A DNA stretch of 64,000 nt, taken from assembly GCA_963821715.1 (NCBI GenBank), contig CAWGET010000010.1, positions 511,938 to 575,937 of the forward strand, given 5' to 3'. This DNA comes from CAWGET01 sp963821715. GTDB lineage: Bacteria > Bacteroidota > Ignavibacteria > Ignavibacteriales > Melioribacteraceae. Shown here piece after piece: positions 53,435-61,656 of this stretch. A program made the translations under genes and the position numbers. Numbering within the stretch: the first letter of the stretch is position 1; every line of letters begins with the position of its first letter. A model generated the notes under the pieces. It ran no database searches. It worked only from the letters and a program-made list of their open reading frames with translations, and was not told the DNA's origin.

Positions 53435-55126
53435 ATGTTCAAAAAACCGTTTATAATTATTGCCTTAGTTGGAATTTTATTAATAATTGGAGGACTGCTT
53501 TTTAACCAATCCTTGATCGGAAGTTTTGCCTCTGGTGGAAGAATAAAGTCAATAACTACTTTAACTGTGATTCAGATAATGCAACTTCTCATATTGACTT
53601 TGGGTGTGATTACCATTTTAGTTTCAGTTTTTTTCAAAATTATACCAAAAGAGAGAAGGAGTGGACTATATTTAATAGCCATTTGTACTTTTGGATTAGC
53701 AGTTACTGTTATCGGAATCTTATCAAGTCCTGCATTTTTTCATTCAGAGCTAATTCCCGTTCAAAGGTTTGATAATGATTATTATCGTTCTCTATATAAT
53801 TCATTTGATAGTTATAAAAATTTCTTTTTAAGTCTGCAACTGGTCTTAATTACTGCCGGCTGCTTATTATTTCTTGTTGCTTTTTTATTATTTATTAGGA
53901 AATCCTTAAAAGCAAGTAAGGTCTGGAGTTTCCTTTCGGTCTTTTTAGTAGCAATAATATATTTTACGCTGGTATATGTTTATGTTTTTAACAAGATATA
54001 TCCTAATAATATCTTGTTAACCGATGGTAGTGTTAATCAGGTTTTTGATCTTTTGGCAGGAAGGAATATTTTAAATTCGGAATTTGATCCCGTACCTACA
54101 CTAATCGTCGAACGTAAAGAAATTACAAAAGCTAAATATCCCGTTATAGATATTAATTTTCATTTAAACTCCTCATTTCAGACTGATTATGATAGAAAAG
54201 TTTTGGCGCCTGATAATTTGGTTAGGGCAATGGATTCTATTGGTGTTAAAATACTAGTAAATACAGATTATATGCGGGATGGTCTTGATAGATATACCGA
54301 CCCATATCCTAAAAGATTTATTGATTTTTATCCTACCGGATTTAGTGCGGGTATTATGACTAATGAAGATATAGCTGAATTACCAAATAAATTTGAAGAG
54401 GCAGTTAAAGATGGTGCGCTCGGTAATGGCGAACTATGGAAAAATCTTGGTTTAAGAACCCGTGATGTGGACGGAAAAGTTATACCGGTTGATGATCCAC
54501 GTTTAGATCCACTTTGGGCGAAGGGAGCTGAGCTTAATGTTCCCATTATTTGGCATATGGGTGATCCTGCGGCGTTCTATCAGCCTGTAAATAAACATAA
54601 CGAAAGGTATGACGAGATTAGGCAAATACCTGAATGGAGTGTTTATGGAGAAAATTTTCCTAAAAGAGAAGAAGTACTTAAGCAAAGGGAAAATGTGTTT
54701 AAAAAGCATCCAAATACGATATTTATTGGAGCCCATTTTGGAATGACGCCGGAAAATCTGGATTATACAGGATATCTTTTAGATACTTATCCAAATTATT
54801 TTATTGAGCTAAGTTCAGTTTTATCCGATCTTGGAAGACAACCTTATACTGCCCGAGAATTCTTTATTAAGTACCAGGATAGGATATTGTTTGGTACTGA
54901 TGGAGGCAATAATTTCGGCGAAAAAGGTTGGACAGTAGAAAAATATTACCAGACATATTTTGAATTTTTAGAAACAGATAATGAATACTTTTCTTACCCT
55001 TTGCAGGGAGTGGTAAACCAAGGTAACTGGAAAATCTATGGTATAAATCTTCCTGATTCTGTTCTGGAGAAAGTATATCATAAAAATGCTGAAAAAATCT
55101 TGTTCAAAGCAGATAAAAATAACTAA
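53435..55126 (+). CDS. Membrane-anchored amidohydrolase-2 family protein
   Basis: A 563-residue protein. The first 200 residues hold about five hydrophobic helices (IIALVGILLIIGGLLF, IMQLLILTLGVITILVSVFF and others), and the C-terminal about 350 residues are an amidohydrolase-2 TIM barrel: YPVIDINFHLN (about 229), VPIIWHMGDP, TIFIGAHFG and ILFGTDGG. Three of the metal/catalytic positions (His, His, Asp) are kept, while the first strand has DINFH in place of HxH, so the metal site may be altered. An AAAAGGTAGAG site precedes the ATG. It starts a five-gene surface or glycan set. Confidence 0.78.
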   Translation: MFKKPFIIIALVGILLIIGGLLFNQSLIGSFASGGRIKSITTLTVIQIMQLLILTLGVITILVSVFFKIIPKERRSGLYLIAICTFGLAVTVIGILSSPAFFHSELIPVQRFDNDYYRSLYNSFDSYKNFFLSLQLVLITAGCLLFLVAFLLFIRKSLKASKVWSFLSVFLVAIIYFTLVYVYVFNKIYPNNILLTDGSVNQVFDLLAGRNILNSEFDPVPTLIVERKEITKAKYPVIDINFHLNSSFQTDYDRKVLAPDNLVRAMDSIGVKILVNTDYMRDGLDRYTDPYPKRFIDFYPTGFSAGIMTNEDIAELPNKFEEAVKDGALGNGELWKNLGLRTRDVDGKVIPVDDPRLDPLWAKGAELNVPIIWHMGDPAAFYQPVNKHNERYDEIRQIPEWSVYGENFPKREEVLKQRENVFKKHPNTIFIGAHFGMTPENLDYTGYLLDTYPNYFIELSSVLSDLGRQPYTAREFFIKYQDRILFGTDGGNNFGEKGWTVEKYYQTYFEFLETDNEYFSYPLQGVVNQGNWKIYGINLPDSVLEKVYHKNAEKILFKADKNN

Positions 55127-55147
55127 CCGTTTATATAGATATCCAAT

Positions 55148-56146
55148 ATGATAAAAAAGAAAACTGTTATCTTTCTCTTAAAAGCTGGCGTAAGCATTTC
55201 TCTGCTGCTAATAATTTTGCTTAATGTAGATTGGGAAACCACAGTAGAGAATTTGAGAAATGCAGACTTAGCTATTCTTTTTGTGGCCTTAGTTCTAAAC
55301 CTTGCAGAGCGGTTGGAGCTTACTTATAAATGGAATCTCCTAATTAGAGTAAGGAATATAATTGTTTCTTTTGGCAGATTATTCTTAATTAATTCAATCG
55401 GCGGCTTCCTGGGTTTGTTTCTTCCGTCAAGTTTAGGGACGGATGTTGTAAGAGGATTTTACCTGGCGAAAAATAATTCTGAAAAATCAGTTACTGTCTC
55501 TTCAATTTTTGTGGATCGTGTAATGGGGATGTTCTCATTGCTTTTGCTTTGTCTTATTTCGGTTTTTTTTACCGGGGAGATTTTATCGAAATTTAACTTT
55601 GAAATTTATATTGTTGCCATTTCCATATTTACTGTTATATCGTTTTATATTTTTCAGAAAAAAGAGACTGCAATTTTTCTTGAAAAAATTATAAAAAAAG
55701 TCAAATATCAAAAATTTTTGGAAAAAGGGTTAAAGCTTCACGCATCTATTTTAGAGTATAAAAAATTTCCCAAAACATTACTTGTAACTTTTATTTTAAC
55801 ACTATTTGTCCAAATAACACGTATCTTAACTTATTATTTTGTTGCTTTATCATTTGGTGTATCTGTTCCATTTATTTATTTTATTTTGATCATTCCTATT
55901 ATAATGCTTGTAATAATGATACCTATATCCATCGGAGGTCTTGGTGTTAGGGAAGGGGCTTTTGTTGCTTTCTTCACATTAGCGGGGATGTCGGTGAACG
56001 ATGCGGTAATTATTTCTATCACAAGTTCATTTATTGATACAATCAATACAATATTATTAGGCGGCGGAGGGTACCTGTTTTATAATACTCCGGCAAAAAA
56101 AAATATGGTATCCGAAATAAATAAAGATTCAGTTACTTCAGAATAA
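55148..56146 (+). CDS. Lysylphosphatidylglycerol synthase/flippase-like membrane protein (UPF0104)
   Basis: A 332-residue protein with about eight helices and the family motif near the end, ISIGGLGVREGAFVAFF (about 255-275), plus GFLGLFLPSSLGTDVVRG (about 91-108). Such proteins (AglD/MprF N-terminal domain relatives) are linked to lipid or glycan-lipid translocation. It follows the amidohydrolase by 21 bases and precedes a glycosyltransferase by 33 bases, which favours a role in moving or assembling a glycan. Confidence 0.82.
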   Translation: MIKKKTVIFLLKAGVSISLLLIILLNVDWETTVENLRNADLAILFVALVLNLAERLELTYKWNLLIRVRNIIVSFGRLFLINSIGGFLGLFLPSSLGTDVVRGFYLAKNNSEKSVTVSSIFVDRVMGMFSLLLLCLISVFFTGEILSKFNFEIYIVAISIFTVISFYIFQKKETAIFLEKIIKKVKYQKFLEKGLKLHASILEYKKFPKTLLVTFILTLFVQITRILTYYFVALSFGVSVPFIYFILIIPIIMLVIMIPISIGGLGVREGAFVAFFTLAGMSVNDAVIISITSSFIDTINTILLGGGGYLFYNTPAKKNMVSEINKDSVTSE

Positions 56147-56179
56147 AATCTATTAATTATTTTTATAGGAATACATATA

Positions 56180-57313
56180 ATGCCCGAAAATCAAAAAATA
56201 AATGTTCTGTGGTTGGTTGATCATTTAGGGTATAATGGTTTTATGCACGGTGCAGGTAAATATTATTTAAATACAATTCCTTATTTTGATCAATCATCTT
56301 ACAACGTATTATTATGTGTCCTCCGCTCAAGAGATAATTTAACAAGTCATTTTGAAAAAAAAGGAATAAATGTAGTTCATTTAGGAAGAAGTAAACTTGA
56401 TCCTTTGACTATTGTAGATATAATAAAAATTATAAAAAATAATAATATTGATTTAATTCATTGCCACGGATACGGTTCTGCCAATTTCGGAAGGCTTGCA
56501 AGAGTATTCACGTCTACAAAGGTGATCGTTCATTCACACGATGATGACAGATATTATCCTTTATATCAAAAAATATCCGATCGTATACTGAAAAAATTTA
56601 CGGATTTGGGTATAGCAGTATCTGAAGCAGTAAAAAAGGCTTCAGTTGAAATTCGAAAGATTCCGGAAGAAAAAATGTTGGTATTGCACAATGGGATAAT
56701 ATTTGATGAATTCAAAATACCTGAAGATGATGAAATAAGCATAGAGAAAAAAAAGTGGAATCTGGAAGAAAATTCGAAAATAATCGGTACCATCGCGAAA
56801 TTAAGGGAAGAAAAAGGGGTAGAATATTTAATTAGAGCAGTACCTCATGTTTTAAAAGAATTTCCAAACTCAAATTTTATAATTGTAGGTGATGGAAATT
56901 TAAGAGATCATCTCGAAAATCTCGCTAAAGAATTAGGAGTAGGTAAAAATATAATATTTACGGGTTTTCTTGAAAATGTAACTCCTGTTCTTTCTACCTT
57001 TGATGTGCAGGTTTTACCCTCTATAACAGAAGGTTTCGGTCTAGTGATAGTTGAAGGAATGACAATGGGAAAACCTGTGATTGCCACAAATGTGGGAGGG
57101 GTTAATGAAATAATAAAAGATGGTGAAAATGGGTTGCTTGTTTCATCCCGGGATCCGGAAGCATTGGCGGATAAAATAATTTACTTATTAAAAAATCCAG
57201 AACAAGCAAAAAATCTTGGGATTACTGCCAAAGTTGACAGCAGAAGATTCGATATTAAAATACACGTGAGAAAACTTGAAGAACAATATTCGAGATTAAA
57301 CAATTTTAAATAA
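56180..57313 (+). CDS. Glycosyltransferase, GT4 family
   Basis: A 377-residue GT-B enzyme. The N-terminal part has HGAGKYYLNTIPYF and LIHCHGYGSANFGRLA; the C-terminal nucleotide-sugar domain has GTIAKLREEKGVEYLIRAV, IIVGDGNLRDHLENLA and PSITEGFGLVIVEGMTMGKPVIATNVGGVNEI, with the EX7E pattern of GT4 enzymes. Sugar donor and acceptor cannot be read from sequence. It lies within the glycan gene set, with the flippase-like protein upstream and a deacetylase downstream. Confidence 0.92.
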   Translation: MPENQKINVLWLVDHLGYNGFMHGAGKYYLNTIPYFDQSSYNVLLCVLRSRDNLTSHFEKKGINVVHLGRSKLDPLTIVDIIKIIKNNNIDLIHCHGYGSANFGRLARVFTSTKVIVHSHDDDRYYPLYQKISDRILKKFTDLGIAVSEAVKKASVEIRKIPEEKMLVLHNGIIFDEFKIPEDDEISIEKKKWNLEENSKIIGTIAKLREEKGVEYLIRAVPHVLKEFPNSNFIIVGDGNLRDHLENLAKELGVGKNIIFTGFLENVTPVLSTFDVQVLPSITEGFGLVIVEGMTMGKPVIATNVGGVNEIIKDGENGLLVSSRDPEALADKIIYLLKNPEQAKNLGITAKVDSRRFDIKIHVRKLEEQYSRLNNFK

Positions 57314-57362
57314 ATATTTACTTTGATATTGAAAGTAGTAGAAATTTTTAAGTGTTATTAAA

Positions 57363-58562
57363 ATGATTGATATAAATACATCTATAAAGAAAATAAAAAA
57401 GAGTTATTCAAAAAATATTCCCGAGATTAATGCTTTAGTAAAAAAACGATACCCGGAATTTATCTACCAGTCAAATCCTAAAACTCTTAAAGATGAAATA
57501 CCTGTATTTACATTACATACCATTTTACCGGATATATTTGAAGAACAATTATATTTCCTTTCCAATAATGATTATACAACATTAAATTCCGATGAATTTT
57601 ACGATTGTATTACGGGGGTCAAACCAATAAAAGAAAGGAGTATCCTTCTTACTTTTGATGATGGCTGGAAAAATGTTTATACGCATTCTTATCCTTTACT
57701 AAAGAAGTTTGGCATGAAGGCAGTCTGCTTTTTAATACCCGGTTTAGTTGATATTATTTATGAGAATAAAAGTTTAGATAATTCCGAAAGAGGGCCAAAT
57801 TCTACAATACTTTGTGATTGGGATGAAATAAAAGAGATGCACCAAAGCGGTGTAATAGACTTTCAATCCCATTCAATGTATCACAATTTAATTTTTACAT
57901 CTCCTATTATTAGTGACTTTTTTTATCCTTCATATGAAAGCTTTGCATATAATTTTAATATTCCGCTATATAGAGTTGATGGATTAGAAAATTTATCAAG
58001 GGAAACTCAACTCGGAACTCCTCTTTATAAAAATGCTTCAAAATTTGCCGGGAAAAGGAGATACTTTGATGATAAGAATTTAAGAGAATATTGTGTGGAA
58101 TATGTGCAGGTAAATGGAGGTAAAGATTTTTTTGAAATCCCAAATTGGCGGAGAAAGCTTTTTGCTAAAGTTCAGGAATTCAATAATAAATTTAAGAATA
58201 CCGGTTATTTTGAATCTGAAGATGAGTACAATGAAAATCTTTTTTATGATTTTTCCGAATCGAAAAAAGCTATTGAAAAACAATTGCCCGGTAAAGTAGT
58301 GAATCATTTCTGTTACCCTTGGTGGGCGGGAAGTGAGTCAGCAGTTACGGCATCAAAGAAAGCAGGATATTTATCCAATTATTGGGGAGTTTTTGAAGAT
58401 AAAAGAACAAACCGAGCAAATGACGATCCCTATAAAATCTCAAGAATTTTGCTTGATGATTATATTTTCCGTCTCCCCGGAGAAAACAGAAGATCGCTTT
58501 TTGATATTTATCAGAATAGATTCTTGGGAAACTTCAATAACTTTGTTAGGAAAATATTATAA
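57363..58562 (+). CDS. Polysaccharide deacetylase-like (NodB fold) protein
   Basis: A 399-residue protein of the carbohydrate esterase 4 type. LLTFDDGWKNVYTHSYPLL (about 97-115) carries the double Asp of the NodB motif 1. VIDFQSHSMYHN (about 162-173) carries the His-x3-His metal pair of motif 2. FCYPWWAGS is like motif 3. There is an unusual insert of about 90 residues between these blocks (about 190-290). No signal peptide is seen, so it may act in the cytoplasm on a glycan precursor. It follows the glycosyltransferase by 49 bases. Confidence 0.85.
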   Translation: MIDINTSIKKIKKSYSKNIPEINALVKKRYPEFIYQSNPKTLKDEIPVFTLHTILPDIFEEQLYFLSNNDYTTLNSDEFYDCITGVKPIKERSILLTFDDGWKNVYTHSYPLLKKFGMKAVCFLIPGLVDIIYENKSLDNSERGPNSTILCDWDEIKEMHQSGVIDFQSHSMYHNLIFTSPIISDFFYPSYESFAYNFNIPLYRVDGLENLSRETQLGTPLYKNASKFAGKRRYFDDKNLREYCVEYVQVNGGKDFFEIPNWRRKLFAKVQEFNNKFKNTGYFESEDEYNENLFYDFSESKKAIEKQLPGKVVNHFCYPWWAGSESAVTASKKAGYLSNYWGVFEDKRTNRANDDPYKISRILLDDYIFRLPGENRRSLFDIYQNRFLGNFNNFVRKIL

Positions 58563-58639
58563 TTGTAAGACTTAGTCCTTAAACATTTAAAATTATCATT
58601 TATTATTTTTTAATAATTCAAGTTAAAGAGATAGCCAAA

Positions 58640-59929
58640 ATGAAAAAAACAATCTTTCTTCTTATTGCAACTTTTTCATCGTTATTTGTTTTTGTCAATT
58701 GTTCTGATGATTCAATCCAAAGAGAAAGAGAAATAATGGTGCTTGTTGAAAGCAGATTAATCTCATCTTTAGATTCTGCATTGGAACAATATGAAACGGA
58801 CCTGAAGAGTGAGGGTTACAAAGTTAAAATTGAATCAGGTTTGACTTCTTCAACCTTGCCTACAGAAATTAAAAAAATTCTTCAAAATGAATATGAGGAA
58901 AATGAAAATTTAATTGGAGCTGTTTTTATTGGTAATATTCAGGCTCCTCTTTTCAATGATTTTAATCGTCAGGGAGATCCATATTGGCATAATTATCTTG
59001 CTGATTTCTATTATATGGATCTGAATGGTGTTTGGGAGGATTACGATAATAATGGTGTATATGATCAGCATAAATATTCTGAAACAAAAGTTATAAATTG
59101 GATTCAGAAAAAATTAAACATCGGAGATCCGCTTAAACCTGAAATCTGGGTAAGTCGTATCAAAGCTGATAATTTAGCTTCTTTAGGGAATGAAATAGAA
59201 CTGTTAAAAAGCTATTTTGAAAAGAATCATAACTACCGTACCGGCAAAATGGAACTTCCTCCGAAACGAGCTTTTGTTGTTGCTGATGGTGTTAAAGTTT
59301 TCAAATCAGGATGGGGTGCTCGTCCCGACTTATTATATACTGATATTAATATTGTTCAATGCGAGGATTATCCATCCGATTCATTAAGAAAATTTTTAAG
59401 TTCTGAGGAAGGTTATGAATGGGGGGTTGTTAATGTATTCTCAGGTCCAAGAATACATCATTTCGATTATATGAGAAATCCATTTAATCCGGAATGGTGG
59501 AGTACAAGAGAGTCAAAGAAAAATATAGTTGCCTATTCTGATACTATTCATCAGCCTTATGATATTAGTTGGATTGACATAAAAAATTTAGAACCAGATG
59601 TTTTGTTTTATCATCTGCTTTCTTCAGAAACAGGACGATTTGATGTTCCTGATTATTTAGCCGGCAGCTATATTTTTTCTGGTTCGGGGTTAGTAGCAAT
59701 TGCCGGAACCCAGCATAGCGGAGCTGTAGGAGTCCCTGTTTTTTATGAAAGCCTTGCTGCCGGCAAAACCTTCGGAGAATCTTGGAAGAATGCCTTGTCC
59801 TATCTTATAGAAAATAAAGGGAATGAAATAACAATTTACTGGTGCGATCAAGAAACTACAGAACCGGAGGGCGCAAGCGTATATAAAGCTGTTTTAATAG
59901 GTGATGGTACATTGAAAATCCCACAATAA
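58640..59929 (+). CDS. Lipoprotein related to peptidase C25 (gingipain-like), catalytic Cys not evident
   Basis: A 429-residue predicted lipoprotein with lipobox VNC (Cys21). The pattern GAVFIGNIQAP, ADFYYMDLNGVWEDYDNNGVYD, EIWVSRI and SYIFSGSGLVAIAGTQHSGA follows caspase-fold C25-like proteins of the Bacteroidota. The positions that in gingipains carry catalytic His and Cys are not clearly met: HHFDY is close to where a His is expected, and a Ser/Gly stretch replaces the Cys. It may be a non-catalytic relative. Last gene of the set. Confidence 0.55.
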   Translation: MKKTIFLLIATFSSLFVFVNCSDDSIQREREIMVLVESRLISSLDSALEQYETDLKSEGYKVKIESGLTSSTLPTEIKKILQNEYEENENLIGAVFIGNIQAPLFNDFNRQGDPYWHNYLADFYYMDLNGVWEDYDNNGVYDQHKYSETKVINWIQKKLNIGDPLKPEIWVSRIKADNLASLGNEIELLKSYFEKNHNYRTGKMELPPKRAFVVADGVKVFKSGWGARPDLLYTDINIVQCEDYPSDSLRKFLSSEEGYEWGVVNVFSGPRIHHFDYMRNPFNPEWWSTRESKKNIVAYSDTIHQPYDISWIDIKNLEPDVLFYHLLSSETGRFDVPDYLAGSYIFSGSGLVAIAGTQHSGAVGVPVFYESLAAGKTFGESWKNALSYLIENKGNEITIYWCDQETTEPEGASVYKAVLIGDGTLKIPQ

Positions 59930-59945
59930 GCAGAAAAATATTTAG

Positions 59946-60230
59946 GACCTCATTCTCGAAAAACTTTTTGAAGGCGCTTTAAAAAGAATACGTCCTAAAA
60001 TGATGACGGTAATGACGACAATACTCGGACTTCTACCAATTTTGATCGGTTCCGGAATAGGTTTGGACTTGATGAAGCCGATTGCCGCTCAGATGGTTGG
60101 CGGAATTGTAACAAGTCTTATAATGGAATTAACGCTCTTCCCGGCGATCTTCTATATTTTGAAAAAACGGGAAATGAAAAAAACATTAAAATTGGAAGAA
60201 GAGAATAACGACGTTTTGCAGTCAGTTTAA
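59946..60230 (+). pseudogene. cusA: Decayed duplicate of the cusA 3' end
   Basis: The frame LFEGALKRIRPKMMTVMTTILGLLPILIG.. to KTLKLEEENNDVLQSV copies the last about 95 codons of cusA (52855-53139), with scattered changes (for example SDVMKRIAAPM to LDLMKPIAAQM). A TAG lies in frame at 59943-59945, where similarity ends. The main pump and this fragment thus form direct repeats of about 285 bases around the 6.8-kb glycan set. It cannot make a functional pump. Confidence 0.85.
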
Positions 60231-60317
60231 TTGGAGGTAGTATAGATCTTTGATTAATATTCAAAGAAACTACAACTCTGAAAGTATAAAACGCAATCAA
60301 TTCTTCTCTTAAAACAA

Positions 60318-60348
60318 AAAACCCGAAATCTTTTTGAAATCGGGTTTT
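60318..60348. terminator. Bidirectional hairpin terminator beside the tRNA fragment
   Basis: ACCCGA (60321-60326) pairs with TCGGGT (60340-60345), flanked by A-runs on the left and T's on the right, so it can act on either strand. On the minus strand it lies directly after the tRNA-Thr 3' end, as expected for that gene's original terminator. Confidence 0.75.
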
Positions 60349-60351
60349 AAG

Positions 60352-60398
60352 AGCTGGCGGACGGACTTGAACCGCCGACCGGCTGATTACAAATCAGC
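60352..60398 (-). tRNA. 3' fragment of tRNA-Thr(UGU): probable left attachment site of an integrative element
   Basis: On the minus strand, GCTGATTTGTAATCAGC is a perfect anticodon arm with anticodon TGT. The variable region, a T-arm (GGCGGTTCAAGTCCGTC) and the 3' acceptor strand CGCCAGC with discriminator T follow, ending at 60352; no CCA is encoded. The 5' half is missing: neither the matching GCTGGCG nor a normal D-arm is present upstream (60399-60450). A 3' fragment next to a tyrosine recombinase gene is the classic remnant of integration into a tRNA gene. Because the natural terminator stays on its left, the left is host DNA and the element extends right. Confidence 0.8.
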
Positions 60399-60507
60399 AG
60401 ACTTATTGCGATTATGAGCTAAAAACAAAGCCATTTAGTAAAGTGATCAGTTAAGTGTTCATAGCAATATAAAGATTGAGAACCTCCTTCAAAAAAAGGA
60501 GGCGTAA

Positions 60508-61509
60508 ATGTTTATCTTCAAAAGAAAGAATATTTATTACGTCGAATATTTCGACGAGGAATGCAATAAGCAAAAAAGAATTTCAACAAAGCAGAAAACT
60601 AAAGCAGCAGCGCTGAGGTTTATATCGGAATTAAAGCAAAAACTTCCGGCAAGAGTTAAACAGCAGAGCATTTCCCTGTCAGAATTCATCACAGAATACG
60701 AAGCTAATGCCGAGCAGATATATTCGGCTAAATATATCAAGAGCATAAAGCTCTCGTTTCGGATGATCAAAGATTTCTTGGGCGAGGCGGAGCTTAGTGA
60801 AGTCACTCCAAAGCGTGTAGAACAATTCCAGGCGTTCACGTTTCGCAGGGCAAAGCATTCGGCGCATCTTTATCACAGAACATTAAAGGCTGCCTTCAAT
60901 AAAGCGGTTCAGTGGAATTACATCGAGTCGAATCCGTTTAAGGAAGTTTCGCCGCCGAAGATCCAGAAGAAGATTCCGGTTTTCATCGAAAAGAAGGAGC
61001 TTGAGGAAATCATGCGGCAAGTTAAGAGTGAATCATTGCGCAATCTGTTCGAAGTGGGATTTAACACAGGCTTGCGGCTAAGCGAATTAATAAGTCTGCA
61101 ATGGTCGGACGTGGATCTCAAAAGAGGAGAAATCGTTATTGGGAACACGGGCGAATTCATTACTAAGGGCAAGTCGGCGAGAACAATTCCTTTAAATGCG
61201 CAGATGAGGAGTAAATTATCAACATTGCATTCGGTTTCGCGATGTAAATATGTATTCCCGAACGAAAGGTTGCGCCCGTTCAATGATGATTATGTTAGTC
61301 GCCAGTTTAAATATGCAGTGCGCGATGCAAACTTATCGGAGCAGATCCACTTCCACACGCTGCGGCATAGTTTTGCCAGCAGGCTCGTGCAGCGAGGAAT
61401 TAGCCTTTATATCGTTAAGGAGCTACTGGGGCATTCGGATATTAGCACGACACAGATTTATGCGCATTTGGACAACGGATTCTTAAAAGCTGCAGTAGAA
61501 GTGATCTAA
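60508..61509 (+). CDS. Tyrosine recombinase/integrase 1
   Basis: A 333-residue phage-type integrase. The N-terminal half has a SAM-like core-binding domain (LSEFITEYEANAEQIYSAKYIKSI). The catalytic domain has Arg in GFNTGLRLSELISLQW, Lys in ITKGKSARTIP, HTLRHSFASRLV (His-x-x-Arg) and GHSDISTTQIYAHL (His and nucleophile Tyr), a complete set. AAAGGAGG precedes the ATG at 60508. It lies 110 bases from the tRNA-Thr fragment and is the likely enzyme for excision and integration there. A second, related recombinase follows after about 125 bases. Confidence 0.94.
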   Translation: MFIFKRKNIYYVEYFDEECNKQKRISTKQKTKAAALRFISELKQKLPARVKQQSISLSEFITEYEANAEQIYSAKYIKSIKLSFRMIKDFLGEAELSEVTPKRVEQFQAFTFRRAKHSAHLYHRTLKAAFNKAVQWNYIESNPFKEVSPPKIQKKIPVFIEKKELEEIMRQVKSESLRNLFEVGFNTGLRLSELISLQWSDVDLKRGEIVIGNTGEFITKGKSARTIPLNAQMRSKLSTLHSVSRCKYVFPNERLRPFNDDYVSRQFKYAVRDANLSEQIHFHTLRHSFASRLVQRGISLYIVKELLGHSDISTTQIYAHLDNGFLKAAVEVI

Positions 61510-61602
61510 ATCACGTCAAAGTTGATATGAACGTCTGAATTATATAAGTTTGGACGCTGTTCTTTGCTTATTGTGCGATCTGTTATGAGTCAAGGAGGAA
61601 AA

Positions 61603-61656
61603 ATGAACAAAAACAAAGGAATAACGGATAGTTATGGCTCAGAAAAAGCTAATTGA
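61603..61656 (+). CDS. Short leader ORF overlapping the second integrase start
   Basis: A 17-codon frame (MNKNKGITDSYGSEKAN) with the best ribosome-binding site in the neighbourhood (CAAGGAGG at 61591-61598), ending inside integrase 2. The integrase ATG at 61634 has no good site of its own, so coupled re-initiation from this leader is plausible. It could instead be an out-of-frame N-terminal extension caused by a base error. Confidence 0.4.
   Translation: MNKNKGITDSYGSEKAN

Noticed and set aside
59946..60230. Independent small membrane protein gene
   Set aside because: It is a clear partial copy of the cusA end, with similarity continuing upstream of its ATG to an in-frame stop.
60352..60450. 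Complete tRNA-Thr gene
   Set aside because: The 5' acceptor strand GCTGGCG and a normal D-arm are absent upstream of the anticodon arm; only the 3' part is present.
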